A stretch of DNA of 64,000 nucleotides from JACCYJ01 sp038198775. GTDB lineage: Bacteria; Actinomycetota; Actinomycetes; Propionibacteriales; Nocardioidaceae. The notes beneath the pieces are model-generated. The model made no database searches. It was given only the letters and a program-made list of their open reading frames with translations, and was not told the DNA's origin. A program made the position numbers and the translations under genes. This document shows positions 42,388 through 52,391 of the stretch, piece after piece. How positions within the stretch are numbered: position 1 is the stretch's first letter; each line of letters opens with the position of its first letter. Location of the stretch: the NCBI GenBank assembly GCA_038198775.1, contig JBBPZV010000018.1:124001-188000 (forward strand), read 5' to 3'.

Positions 42388-43098
42388 CTACCCGGTGCGG
42401 GTCGGCCACCGGCGCTGCGTGCAGGCCACGGTGGCGACACCGCTCGGCGATATCCCGGCGCGTCGCAACGCGACGGTGGCCTCGGCAACGGAGGCGCCGG
42501 TGGTGACGACGTCGTCGACGATCACCACGGTCGCGCCGGATCCGGCGCCGGGCGCGCGCACCCGCATCGCACCGGTCAGGTTCGCGGCCCGCTGCTGAGC
42601 ACTCAAGCCCACGGAGTCGGCCACCCCCGGGCGCTGCCGGAGCATGGTGGCCACCCCAGCATCGCATCCCCGCCGCCTCAGCACCTGCGCTCCCACCCGG
42701 GCAACTCGTGGCACGTGGTCGTGGCCGCGCCGGCGCACCGCAGCGGGCGAGGACGGCACCGGCACCAGCACCACCCGTTCGCTCGCATCCAGGACTGCCA
42801 GCAAGGCGGCGACGACATCGGCGAGCACGCGGCCCAACGGCCGGGCCAGACCGAAGCGGGCGGCGTCCTTGTACGCCACGATCAGCTGCTGCATGCGACC
42901 CGCGTAGGGAGCGCCCGCGTAGGGCAGCACAGTGGTCGGGTGCAGCAGCGCCTCCGGCACCGGATCCGGCCATGCCGGGCGCGGCGAAGCGACCAGGGCC
43001 GCCGAGCAGGCCAGACACAGCCGGCGCCCCGGTTCGGCGCAGCCGGCACAACAGCTGCCGAGCAGCATGTCGCCCGCTGCGTCGCGCCAGGTGCTCAC
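42388..43098 (-). CDS. comF: ComF-family phosphoribosyltransferase-like protein
   Basis: The 236-residue protein has an N-terminal zinc-finger-like head (GSCCAGCAEPGRRLCLACSA), YAGRMQQLIVAYKDAARFGL, and the PRTase fold with VLVPVPSSPAAVRRRGHDHV and the PRPP loop VVIVDDVVTTGAS. ComF proteins assist DNA uptake or act on unknown nucleotides. It is leftward, between lpqB and hpf. No other competence gene is nearby. Confidence 0.88.
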   Translation of the reverse strand: MSTWRDAAGDMLLGSCCAGCAEPGRRLCLACSAALVASPRPAWPDPVPEALLHPTTVLPYAGAPYAGRMQQLIVAYKDAARFGLARPLGRVLADVVAALLAVLDASERVVLVPVPSSPAAVRRRGHDHVPRVARVGAQVLRRRGCDAGVATMLRQRPGVADSVGLSAQQRAANLTGAMRVRAPGAGSGATVVIVDDVVTTGASVAEATVALRRAGISPSGVATVACTQRRWPTRTG

Positions 43099-43126
43099 GG
43101 GTGCAGTGTCGCCGCCGCCTCGCCGG

Positions 43127-44968
43127 TCAGGGTGAGGTGACCTGCCGGGGTGTTGACGACGGCACCGACGCCGACCTCGGATAGTCCGGCAGGCTCAGGG
43201 GTTGGCGGCTCACCCGAACCCACAGCCCATCGGGCTCCTGCAGCCAAAGACCGCCGGTGTCGTTGCCGACGTATGTCAGGCTGTCTGGCGCCGAACTCAC
43301 CGCCAACGTGGTGGCACCGACCCGCGCCAGTGCGATCGTCGCGCTCTCGACCGTGGATCCGTCGACGCGCACCGAGTACGGCTCCGGTGGCTTCGCCCCG
43401 ACCCGGGCGAGCAGGCTCACGGTCGTCGAGTCCGCCCACTCGACGTCTGTGGGCGCCTCGAATGCGGTGGCAGGGTTCACCAACGGGTGCACGTCGGTGA
43501 GCCGGTCGACCCGGCCACCTGGGGCGCGGTGAAGGACACCTAGGTAGACCCGCCGGGCCGCGGGCCGGTCACCGTTGACGGCACGGGCAACCGCAGCGAT
43601 GCGCAGACCGTCCGGGGAGAGCGCGAACGCCTCGATCCGGGTCCGCGCCAGCGGACCCAGCTGGACCCGGTGCGAGCGTGGACCGCCGTCGGCGATCCTC
43701 GAGACCACCAGCTCCGAACCAGGTTGCCGGTGCTCAGCGACCCAGAGTGCACCGCTGCCGTCCCAGCTGGGGTCGGTTAGATCGTGTCCGCCTCTCAACA
43801 TCACCGTGGGCCGGGTGCTACCGGTGTTGAGGCTCCAGGTGAGCACCCGAGACCTGTCGGCGCTCACCGCCGCCAGCTGCGAGACCGGGTTGTTGGTCAG
43901 CGACACGTCGAAGTCGGCGAGATCTGGTCGGCGACCCCTCCACGGGCCGGGAAACGGCGTCACGTTGGTTCCTTGGACCACGACCAGACGACCGCGACGG
44001 AGCGCGAACAGCTGCCCGCCGGGGATGGGGGCCGGCGGTCCGTATGAGTCCCACAGCGTGAGACCTTCCACAGCTGGCGCCCCGGGGATCTCGAGCGGCG
44101 CCCCCCCGGCCAGCACCCGTACGCCAACGACCAGGGGAACCTGCCGGAGCGTCCACACCAGCTGCGCCGCCAGCTCTGCCCGTTGGGCATCGCTCAGCGC
44201 GAGAGCGGAGGTGTCGAGCCGGACGTCGGCGACGCCGTCGGGGCGTATTGGGACCGACACGTCCACCTGAGCGGACGCGGGCAACACGGTGTGGACCTCT
44301 GAACGGAGGTCGGGCGTGGGCCCCGCCAACAGGCCACGCACCAAGTTGGTGGCCAACTGGTCGCCACGAGCCAGATAGATCGGGTCGGGAACGAGAACCA
44401 GGCTGGTTGGGTCATAGAAGTACAGCGAGACCGGCTGGTAGTAGTCGGCGAAGAAGCCGCTGCTGATGAGCATCGCGTCCGTAGGATTCGCGATGCGCCA
44501 CTGGCCGTTCACCCGGCTGACCCGGAAGGTGTGGGAGGCGTCGAGCAAGCGGTTCGTGGCGGGCGTGTACGTGCCACGCCGGTCCAAGGTCGCCACCTGC
44601 CGGGCCCGGAACCTCACCCGCTGGCTGCCCGACGAGGTGGTGGTCGGGTCGTCGTAGATCACGGTCCGCTCTTGCGGCGTCCACTGGCCGGCAGCCGCCG
44701 GTGTCAGGTATTCCGCCGCGACATCGCTGGAAACCGGGAACGCCCGCATGGCGTCGATGAAACCGCGCACGATCTGGAGCGGGGAGGCGTTCGGTGCTGG
44801 TCCAGGGGGCCGGTACTGCGTCACAGGCAGCGTGTCCACCCGGCTGCCGGCGACCTTGGTGACGGCACCATCGTTGGGGATTCCGGCACAGCCGCCGAGC
44901 AGCGCGAAGGTGCCGAGCAGACACAATGCCGCCGCTCGAAGCGGTCGACGATCCCCCCTTGCTTTCAC
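43127..44968 (-). CDS. lpqB: Lipoprotein LpqB
   Basis: The 613-residue protein has a signal peptide with lipobox LLGGC (Cys27), a GerMN-like region (VHTVLPASAQVDVSVPIRPD) and a beta-propeller C-terminal half. LpqB proteins bind the sensor kinase MtrB from outside and tune MtrA signalling in wall homeostasis and division. The GTG at 44968 overlaps the mtrB stop (GTGA). A longer reading upstream belongs to the mtrB shadow frame. Gene order mtrA-mtrB-lpqB is the conserved actinobacterial operon. Confidence 0.95.
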   Translation of the reverse strand: MKARGDRRPLRAAALCLLGTFALLGGCAGIPNDGAVTKVAGSRVDTLPVTQYRPPGPAPNASPLQIVRGFIDAMRAFPVSSDVAAEYLTPAAAGQWTPQERTVIYDDPTTTSSGSQRVRFRARQVATLDRRGTYTPATNRLLDASHTFRVSRVNGQWRIANPTDAMLISSGFFADYYQPVSLYFYDPTSLVLVPDPIYLARGDQLATNLVRGLLAGPTPDLRSEVHTVLPASAQVDVSVPIRPDGVADVRLDTSALALSDAQRAELAAQLVWTLRQVPLVVGVRVLAGGAPLEIPGAPAVEGLTLWDSYGPPAPIPGGQLFALRRGRLVVVQGTNVTPFPGPWRGRRPDLADFDVSLTNNPVSQLAAVSADRSRVLTWSLNTGSTRPTVMLRGGHDLTDPSWDGSGALWVAEHRQPGSELVVSRIADGGPRSHRVQLGPLARTRIEAFALSPDGLRIAAVARAVNGDRPAARRVYLGVLHRAPGGRVDRLTDVHPLVNPATAFEAPTDVEWADSTTVSLLARVGAKPPEPYSVRVDGSTVESATIALARVGATTLAVSSAPDSLTYVGNDTGGLWLQEPDGLWVRVSRQPLSLPDYPRSASVPSSTPRQVTSP

Positions 44969-46653
44969 GAGTCCACCGCCGCGACATCTCGGCGTTGGAC
45001 TCGCTGCCCCGCCTCGAGCGGCGCCCCCCCGGCCGGCACCAGCGGCAACGGCGAACGGCCCAGCTTGCCCCCGACCCGGCGCGGCAGCGTCAACCGGAAC
45101 TGAGCACCCCGGCCGGGCTCGCCCCATGCCTGCAGCCAACCACCGTGAAGAGCGGCGTCTTCGAGCGCGATCGCCAGCCCCAGCCCGGTCCCGCCGCTGG
45201 TGCGGGCGCGGGCCGGGTCGGCCCGCCAGAAGCGGTTGAAGACGAGCGAGGACTCCTCGCGGTGCAGGCCAACCCCCCAGTCTCGAACGGTCAACGCAAC
45301 GGCGTCGGGACCGGAGGCCACCGTGACCTGGACGAGCGGCGAGCGGCTGTAGTCGATCGCGTTGGCCACCAGGTTGCGGACGATGCGCTCAACGCGACGG
45401 ACATCCGCTTCCACCAGGCAGGACCGCCCGGGGGCAACCACCTCGACCCGCACCCCCGCCCGTTCGGCGAACCCGCAGTAGGCGGCGACCACCCGGCGTG
45501 CGAGCGAGGCGAGATCCACGTCCTCCGCCGTGAGCTGGGCGGCACCGGCATCGAACCGGCTGATCTCCAGCAGGTCGGTCAGCAGCGTCTCGAACCGATC
45601 GAGCTCGACCTGTAGGAGTTCCGCGGAGCGCGCCGTGGCCGGCTCGAACCGGCCACGTCCGTCGTGCAGCACGTCGGCCGCCATTCGGACGGTGGTCAGG
45701 GGGGTGCGCAGCTCGTGAGAGACGTCGGAGGCGAACCGGCGCTGGACGCGAGACAGCTCCTCGAGCTGGCCGATCTGCCGCTGCAGGCTGGCCGCCATCT
45801 GGTTGAAGGACTGCGCCAGGCGCGCGAGGTCGTCCTCGCCTCTCACCTGCATGCGCTCCTCGAGCCGCCCGGCGGCGAGCCGCTCCGCGATCCGCCGGGC
45901 GAGCCGTACCGGCGTCACCACCTGGCGGGTGACCAGCCATGCGACCGCCGCTACCAGCACCATCAGGGCGAGTCCGGCCGACAGCAGCGCCCGTCGCACC
46001 AGAGACAACGTATGCTCCTGATCGGCCAACGAGGACAGGTAGTACAACGAGTACGCCTCTCCGGTGCTGGCCAGCCGCAACCGCGAACCGGCGACCACCG
46101 CGGGTTGGGAGGCACCCTCGGCGTCGCTCAGGGTCGTGTACGTCCAATAGGTTCCCGGCTGGCTCTCGACCTGAGCGCGAAGGTCGGCCGGAACGCTGGA
46201 GTCGGCCACCGGGCCGGACGAGTAGACCCCGGGGGCACCCAGCCCCGACCCGACCGGCCCGAGCGGGCCGTACGCGACGATGTCGTAGCCGCGTGGCGAC
46301 CCGCCGCCGCTCCCCAGGCTCTTGATCAGCTGGTCGAGGACCTGGGAGCGGCTGTTGGCGTCGGTCACCACGCTCGCGTCCAGCTGTTGCTGGGCGTCCG
46401 CGAACCCGGCCTCGGCCTGAGCGATCGCCTGGTTGCGCTTGCTCTCGACGAGCCCGTCGGCCACCTGTCGCATCAACATCACGCCGACCAGCGCCGTGAC
46501 GACGGCGCAGAGCACGAGCGTGCCCATGACGACCCGCGCCTGCAGTGACCGCACCCAGGCGTAGCGTGCCAGCCGCCAGGGGGAGCCCAGGACCCGCAGC
46601 ACCCTGGTCCGCAGCCCGATCGGCAGGGCGGTTGCCAGCGCGCGTGTGGCCAT
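44965..46653 (-). CDS. mtrB: Two-component sensor histidine kinase MtrB
   Basis: The 562-residue kinase has two membrane segments (about residues 42-62 and 222-240), an extracellular sensor between them, a HAMP linker (VTPVRLARRIAERLAAGR), a dimerisation domain with His313 (FASDVSHELRTPL) and a catalytic domain (N-box NLVANAIDYS, DWGVG and GGTGLGLAI). It senses envelope state and phosphorylates MtrA. The ATG at 46653 (MATRALATAL) is used. The mtrA stop lies 17 bp upstream and lpqB starts in its stop codon. Confidence 0.96.
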   Translation of the reverse strand: MATRALATALPIGLRTRVLRVLGSPWRLARYAWVRSLQARVVMGTLVLCAVVTALVGVMLMRQVADGLVESKRNQAIAQAEAGFADAQQQLDASVVTDANSRSQVLDQLIKSLGSGGGSPRGYDIVAYGPLGPVGSGLGAPGVYSSGPVADSSVPADLRAQVESQPGTYWTYTTLSDAEGASQPAVVAGSRLRLASTGEAYSLYYLSSLADQEHTLSLVRRALLSAGLALMVLVAAVAWLVTRQVVTPVRLARRIAERLAAGRLEERMQVRGEDDLARLAQSFNQMAASLQRQIGQLEELSRVQRRFASDVSHELRTPLTTVRMAADVLHDGRGRFEPATARSAELLQVELDRFETLLTDLLEISRFDAGAAQLTAEDVDLASLARRVVAAYCGFAERAGVRVEVVAPGRSCLVEADVRRVERIVRNLVANAIDYSRSPLVQVTVASGPDAVALTVRDWGVGLHREESSLVFNRFWRADPARARTSGGTGLGLAIALEDAALHGGWLQAWGEPGRGAQFRLTLPRRVGGKLGRSPLPLVPAGGAPLEAGQRVQRRDVAAVDS

Positions 46654-46670
46654 CGTCGGAGCACCCGGCG

Positions 46671-47384
46671 CTATCTCGCGCCGGCCTTGTAGCCGATACC
46701 GCGCACGGTGATGACGACTTCGGGGTTCTCGGGATCGTGCTCGATCTTCGACCGGAGCCTCTGGACGTGGACGTTGACCAGCCTGGTGTCGGCCGAGTGG
46801 TGATACCCCCACACCTGTTCGAGCAGCACGTCGCGGGTGAACACCTGCCAGGGCTTGCGGGCCAGACAGGAGAGCAGGTCGAACTCGAGCGGTGTCAGCG
46901 AGATCGGCTCCTCGCCCCTTTTCACGGTGTGCCCGGCGACGTCGATGGTGAGCTCGCCGATCGTGATGACCTCCATAAGATCGTCGCTGGGCTTGCGGAC
47001 GCGGGCCCGGATGCGCGCGACCAGCTCCTTCGGCTTGAACGGCTTCACCACGTAGTCGTCGGCCCCGGACTCCAGACCGAGCACGATGTCGATCGTGTCG
47101 TTCTTCGCCGTCAGCATGACGATGGGGACGCCGGACTCGGCCCGGATGGCCTTGCAGACGTCGAGGCCGTCCATCCCCGGCAACATCAAGTCGAGCAGCA
47201 CCACATCGGGACGGTGTTCGTGGAGTGTCTCCAGGGCCCGGTCTCCGCTGTTGCAGACCACGGGTTCGAAACCTTCCTGCCGCAGCACGATCGTGAGCAT
47301 CTCGGCCAGCGCGGCGTCGTCGTCGACCACCAGCACCTTGCCGTTGGCGGCGCGACACGGCTCGACATCGGCCTCCACCGGCAC
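46671..47384 (-). CDS. mtrA: Response regulator MtrA
   Basis: The 237-residue OmpR-type regulator has an acidic cluster (DDD at 21-23), phosphoacceptor Asp65 (VVLLDLMLPG), switch Thr/Lys (LTAKND; VVKPFKPKEL) and a winged-helix domain (TPLEFDLLSCLARKPWQVFT; LVNVHVQRLRSKIEHDP). In actinomycetes MtrA controls cell-division, wall-remodelling and resuscitation genes such as those for NlpC/P60 hydrolases. It is the first gene of mtrA-mtrB-lpqB and sits 79 bp from the ahcY stop. Confidence 0.97.
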   Translation of the reverse strand: MPVEADVEPCRAANGKVLVVDDDAALAEMLTIVLRQEGFEPVVCNSGDRALETLHEHRPDVVLLDLMLPGMDGLDVCKAIRAESGVPIVMLTAKNDTIDIVLGLESGADDYVVKPFKPKELVARIRARVRKPSDDLMEVITIGELTIDVAGHTVKRGEEPISLTPLEFDLLSCLARKPWQVFTRDVLLEQVWGYHHSADTRLVNVHVQRLRSKIEHDPENPEVVITVRGIGYKAGAR

Positions 47385-47463
47385 TCCTCCCCTCGATGCC
47401 AGACCCTGCCCTTACACAGTACGACGCCCAGCCGTTCGGAGGTGGTGATCCGGCGTGCCGTGC

Positions 47464-48906
<1,443 letters not shown>

Positions 48907-49089
48907 GCGTGCGTCCCTTTCCTCGTCGTGGGGGCGCCGGGTGCGGCTCCGCTCGGCGGAGTCGAGACGCCATCGTGTCCTCGTGCCGGGCGGCTCGGCG
49001 CCCGGCCAACGGGCCGTCCGGCCCCTGACGGGAGGAAGAGCCCAGCCTACCGCCTCGCGGCGGCGCGAGCCCGGGTTGCCGGCCGTCGC

Positions 49090-50076
49090 TCAGTGGGCTC
49101 CCGGGGCGGTCGGTGGTTCGGGCCTGTGATCGGGCGCGTAGTCGGCCCGATAGATGTCCGGCTCCAGGTAGATCTGCTGGGCTACGGGCTCGGCGGCCCT
49201 CACCCGACGCTCCGCAGCATCGATGGTCGCGGCGATCGACGCCGCGCTGTCGTCATGGTCGACGGCGATCTTGGCCGCCACCAACAGCTCCTCCGGCCCC
49301 AGGTGCAGCGTCTTGAGATGGATGACTCCTGCCACACCGGGTGTCCCCTCCAGTGCACGGCGCATCCGCCCGATCGATGCGCGCGTCGCTGACTCCCCCA
49401 GCAGCAGGCTCTTGGTCTCCACCGCGAGCAAGACCGCCACCACGACCAGCAGGGCCCCGATCGCGGCGGCTCCCAGCACGTCGAAGTAGGCGTTGCCTGT
49501 GAGCAGAGTGAGCCCGATGCCGGCGAGGGCGAACGCCAGGCCCAGCAGCGCAGCGGAGTCCTCCATCAGCACCACCGGCAGCTCCGGGGCCTTGGAGGCA
49601 CGGATGAACTGCGGCCACGACGTTTTGCCGCGCACCTTGTTGGACTCGATGACCGCGGTCTTTAAGGAGTAGCCCTCCATCGCGATGGCTGCGGTCAACA
49701 CGACCAGCGGCACCCACCACCAGCGGCTCTCGAGGAGCTCGTCAGGGTGGCCGGCGCGGACGGCCTGCCACTTGTGGTAGGCCTCGTAGAGGGCGAACAG
49801 GCCGCCGAGACTGAACAGTACGACGGCGACCAGGAAGCTGTAGATGTAGCGCTCCCGGCCGAACCCGAACGGGTGCTCCTCGGTTGCGTCTTGTTGCGAG
49901 CGCCTTGCGCCCAACAACAGCAGGCCCTGGTTCGCCGAGTCCGCAACCGAGTGGATGGCCTCGGCCAGCAGCGAGCTGGCCCCGGTCAGCAGCCAGGCAG
50001 CGAACTTCGTGACCGCGATCCCGAGGTTGGCCAGCAGGGCGGCGACGACGGCCCGGTTGTTTTCGTGACCAGCCAT
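49090..50076 (-). CDS. Cation diffusion facilitator family transporter
   Basis: The 328-residue membrane protein has about six helices. Metal-site motifs HSVADSANQ in the second helix and MEDSAALLG in the fifth match the His/Asp and Asp/Asp tetrad of Zn/Cd/Co exporters (here H-x3-D and D). A His-containing loop (EEHPFGFGRERYIYSF) and a cytoplasmic ferredoxin-like C-terminal domain (TPGVAGVIHLKTLHLGPEEL) follow. It probably exports divalent metal in exchange for protons. It lies 31 bp downstream of manA and is co-oriented. Confidence 0.9.
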   Translation of the reverse strand: MAGHENNRAVVAALLANLGIAVTKFAAWLLTGASSLLAEAIHSVADSANQGLLLLGARRSQQDATEEHPFGFGRERYIYSFLVAVVLFSLGGLFALYEAYHKWQAVRAGHPDELLESRWWWVPLVVLTAAIAMEGYSLKTAVIESNKVRGKTSWPQFIRASKAPELPVVLMEDSAALLGLAFALAGIGLTLLTGNAYFDVLGAAAIGALLVVVAVLLAVETKSLLLGESATRASIGRMRRALEGTPGVAGVIHLKTLHLGPEELLVAAKIAVDHDDSAASIAATIDAAERRVRAAEPVAQQIYLEPDIYRADYAPDHRPEPPTAPGAH

Positions 50077-50107
50077 CTCACCTCGGCGCCCTCGAGAGTT
50101 CGGGAGC

Positions 50108-51145
50108 CTATCCTGCCCGACCCGTGGACACCCGGAGCAGCAGCCCGGCCCCGTCGGCGACCAGCGGGGAACTCCCGCCGGGGACGAAGGCGGACTGGCC
50201 CCGGCGCAAGGTGAGCCAATGCCCTCCCCTACCTAGCCGGTACCTGCCATGGACGCACAGCAGCAGCTGTGGCCCCCGGGTGGGAACCAGCGGACCGGAT
50301 CCGTCCTCGCGCACCGACAGCGCGAAGCCGGCTCCGGCGTCGAAGCGCACCTCACCCGCCTCCCGTCGCGGCTCGACCCGACGAACCGCGACGCCGGTGT
50401 CGATCTCGGAGACGAAACCCGCGACATCGACCGGCTTGGTGCTTAGCCCTCCTCGGACCACCTCGTCGGAGTTGGCCTGCACCTCGAAGCCGAGCCCACT
50501 GAGATAGGTGTGCGGCTGGCCGGGCGGGCAGAACACCGCCTCCCCGGGCGCCAGGTCCAGGACGTTCAGCATCAGCGGGGCCAGAGCGGCCGCGTCGTCG
50601 GGGTAGCGCTGGGCCAAGGTGGCGACGGTGTCTGTGACCGCGACGGCCTCGGCGGTGACGGCAGCGGCCGAGCACACCGCGCTCGCCGCTGCCCGTGGAC
50701 TGGCAAGGCCGAGCAGCGCCGACATCGCCTTCAGCACCGCGTCCTGCGCCTCGCAGAGCGCGTCCAGCACCGGGCGCAGGGAGGGCGCACCGATTCCGCG
50801 CAGCAGCGTCACCGCCTCGGCGACCGGCCGGAGTCCGCAAAGCAGACGGCACGGGGTGATCGCGTACAGCATCTCCGGCTTGGGCCGCGGTGCTCGAGGG
50901 TGCAGCTGCAACGAAAGCGGGGAGCCGATCGCCAGCACCTTGGCCAAGAACGGGAGCCGCTCAGACACCACCTCGCAGAGCGGGCGGTCGCGACCGTGGA
51001 TGCGGACCGTCGAAGGCTCCGCCTCGAAGCCGCTCAGCCACAGCTCCGCGTACGGTCCCCCGTCGGACGAGAACCCGAGCAGTGCCGGGATGTCATCAGA
51101 CGAACCCCAGTCGGAGCGTCGAATCGGGTTGGTCAGCCGATACAT
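50108..51145 (-). CDS. manA: Mannose-6-phosphate isomerase, class I (shortened)
   Basis: The 345-residue type I enzyme interconverts fructose-6-P and mannose-6-P. Zinc ligands are present: Gln and His in SPLSLQLHP, Glu in KPEM, and His in PPGQPHTYLSG; ANSDEVVRGG is the usual late motif. It is shorter than typical (about 400 residues): the segment between the LQLHP and KPEM blocks, normally about 25-30 residues ending NYRDxNHKPE, is reduced to RAPRP. The mannose operon neighbours (SIS, Trm112, pmm) support the role. Confidence 0.93.
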   Translation of the reverse strand: MYRLTNPIRRSDWGSSDDIPALLGFSSDGGPYAELWLSGFEAEPSTVRIHGRDRPLCEVVSERLPFLAKVLAIGSPLSLQLHPRAPRPKPEMLYAITPCRLLCGLRPVAEAVTLLRGIGAPSLRPVLDALCEAQDAVLKAMSALLGLASPRAAASAVCSAAAVTAEAVAVTDTVATLAQRYPDDAAALAPLMLNVLDLAPGEAVFCPPGQPHTYLSGLGFEVQANSDEVVRGGLSTKPVDVAGFVSEIDTGVAVRRVEPRREAGEVRFDAGAGFALSVREDGSGPLVPTRGPQLLLCVHGRYRLGRGGHWLTLRRGQSAFVPGGSSPLVADGAGLLLRVSTGRAG

Positions 51146-51157
51146 GCGGGGTGCTGC

Positions 51158-52186
51158 TCAGCTCTCGCGGTCACCGACGCGGCCGAGCCCGATGCCGAGA
51201 TAGGCGGCTGCGTAGCTGCCCTGAGAGAGCAGGGAGGCGTACCTGGCGACCTCCGGACCCGCATCGCAGGTCAACGTGTGGACCCGTACCTGGTGCTGTT
51301 CGGCCCGCGCCACCAGCCGGCCGCGCTGCTCACGGACGGCCGAACCCTGCGTCCCGTCGTCCAGGACCAGCAGCGCAGGGCGCAGGCTGGCCGGCTGAGC
51401 CGCGTCCAGGGGGTCGGCGAAGAGGTTTCGCGGTCCCGTCGCAGTCAGCACGGGGAGTAGCTGGTCGGCCTCCGCAGCCAGCGCCGAACGGCTGGTGGTC
51501 CGGCGGATCGACTCCGCGACACGTCGTGCCGCCCGGGCCGCGAGCACCGAACCACCCCACAGCAGCGGGTTGGCGTCGCCCAGCAGCAACGCGGTCTCCT
51601 TCGCCGGGTTCGCGACGATGTCGCGGAACGGCGAACACCACACGGCCACGTCGTCCAGAGCGGCCGCGACCGCTTCGGAGTCCACCTCGGGCCCCAACCC
51701 GAGGCGGTGGAGCGCTGCGAGCATCACCACCGCTGCCGCGAGCGGATCGCCGGTCAGCGTCGTGAGCACGTTGCTGTGCCGGCCGGCGGCCACCTCGGCC
51801 ACCGGTGAGTGCGGGTGGCAGGTGACGACCAAGCTGCAGTCGCGCCGAACCGCCTCGGCAACGGCAGTGGACGCCGCCACGTCGCCGGGGGTCTGTGCCA
51901 GCACCACCACGGTGTCCCAGGTCCCGGCCCAGCCGGGAAGCCCGGGACCCGGCCACGCCACGAACGGCACCGGGCACCACGGTTCCAGCACGGCCCGCAG
52001 CAGCCGCGAGTCGGCACCGGCGACCACGACGGCTCGTGGCGGCGTGTCGGCTGACAGCGCCGCGAGGCCCGCGAGCGCCGCCTCGGCTTCGCGGCGAACC
52101 CTGGCGCCGGCCTCCGCGAGCGGTCGCAGCGCCGCATCTGCTCGGTCCAGCGCCTCGGGGTCGTCGAGCCGGGTGTCGTCGAACAT
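51158..52186 (-). CDS. SIS-domain protein (phosphoglucose/phosphomannose isomerase-like)
   Basis: The 342-residue protein has two SIS-type folds (AVVVAGADSRLLRAVLEPW with DTVVVLAQTPGDVAAST; then PLLWGGSVLAARAARRVAES with ANPAKETALLL). It resembles the bifunctional phosphoglucose/phosphomannose isomerase family that in actinomycetes lies between manA and pmm. Whether it is catalytic is uncertain; the usual His/Glu of the C-terminal domain are not obvious. It lies 12 bp upstream of manA and 10 bp downstream of the Trm112 gene, in one operon. Confidence 0.85.
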   Translation of the reverse strand: MFDDTRLDDPEALDRADAALRPLAEAGARVRREAEAALAGLAALSADTPPRAVVVAGADSRLLRAVLEPWCPVPFVAWPGPGLPGWAGTWDTVVVLAQTPGDVAASTAVAEAVRRDCSLVVTCHPHSPVAEVAAGRHSNVLTTLTGDPLAAAVVMLAALHRLGLGPEVDSEAVAAALDDVAVWCSPFRDIVANPAKETALLLGDANPLLWGGSVLAARAARRVAESIRRTTSRSALAAEADQLLPVLTATGPRNLFADPLDAAQPASLRPALLVLDDGTQGSAVREQRGRLVARAEQHQVRVHTLTCDAGPEVARYASLLSQGSYAAAYLGIGLGRVGDRES

Positions 52187-52196
52187 GGTGCGCTCG

Positions 52197-52391
52197 TCAG
52201 GCGGGAGGGTCGTCGGGCCGCGCAGCCCGCGGGCGCGCCTCGTCCAGCAGCATCACGGGGATGTCGTCGCGGACGGGGTACGCCAACCCGCATCCGTTGC
52301 AGACCAGCTCGCCCGCCGCATCGTCCACCGACAGGCTGGTCCGGCAGCCTGGGCACACCAAGATGTCCAGCAACACAGGGTCAAGGTTCAC
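52197..52391 (-). CDS. Trm112-family zinc-ribbon protein
   Basis: The 64-residue protein reads LDPVLLDILVCPGCRTSLSV, then LVCNGCGLAYPVRDDIPVML. The two C-x2-C pairs form the zinc ribbon. The Trm112 family activates methyltransferases in eukaryotes; bacterial members (DUF343/UPF0434) have no settled role. It overlaps the pmm stop with GTGA, so it is co-translated within the mannose operon. Confidence 0.9.
   Translation of the reverse strand: MNLDPVLLDILVCPGCRTSLSVDDAAGELVCNGCGLAYPVRDDIPVMLLDEARPRAARPDDPPA

Noticed and set aside
48907..49089. Possible SAH riboswitch in the ahcY leader
   Set aside because: The leader is GC-rich with a small hairpin, but I could not place the conserved SAH-riboswitch segments; a covariance search would decide.
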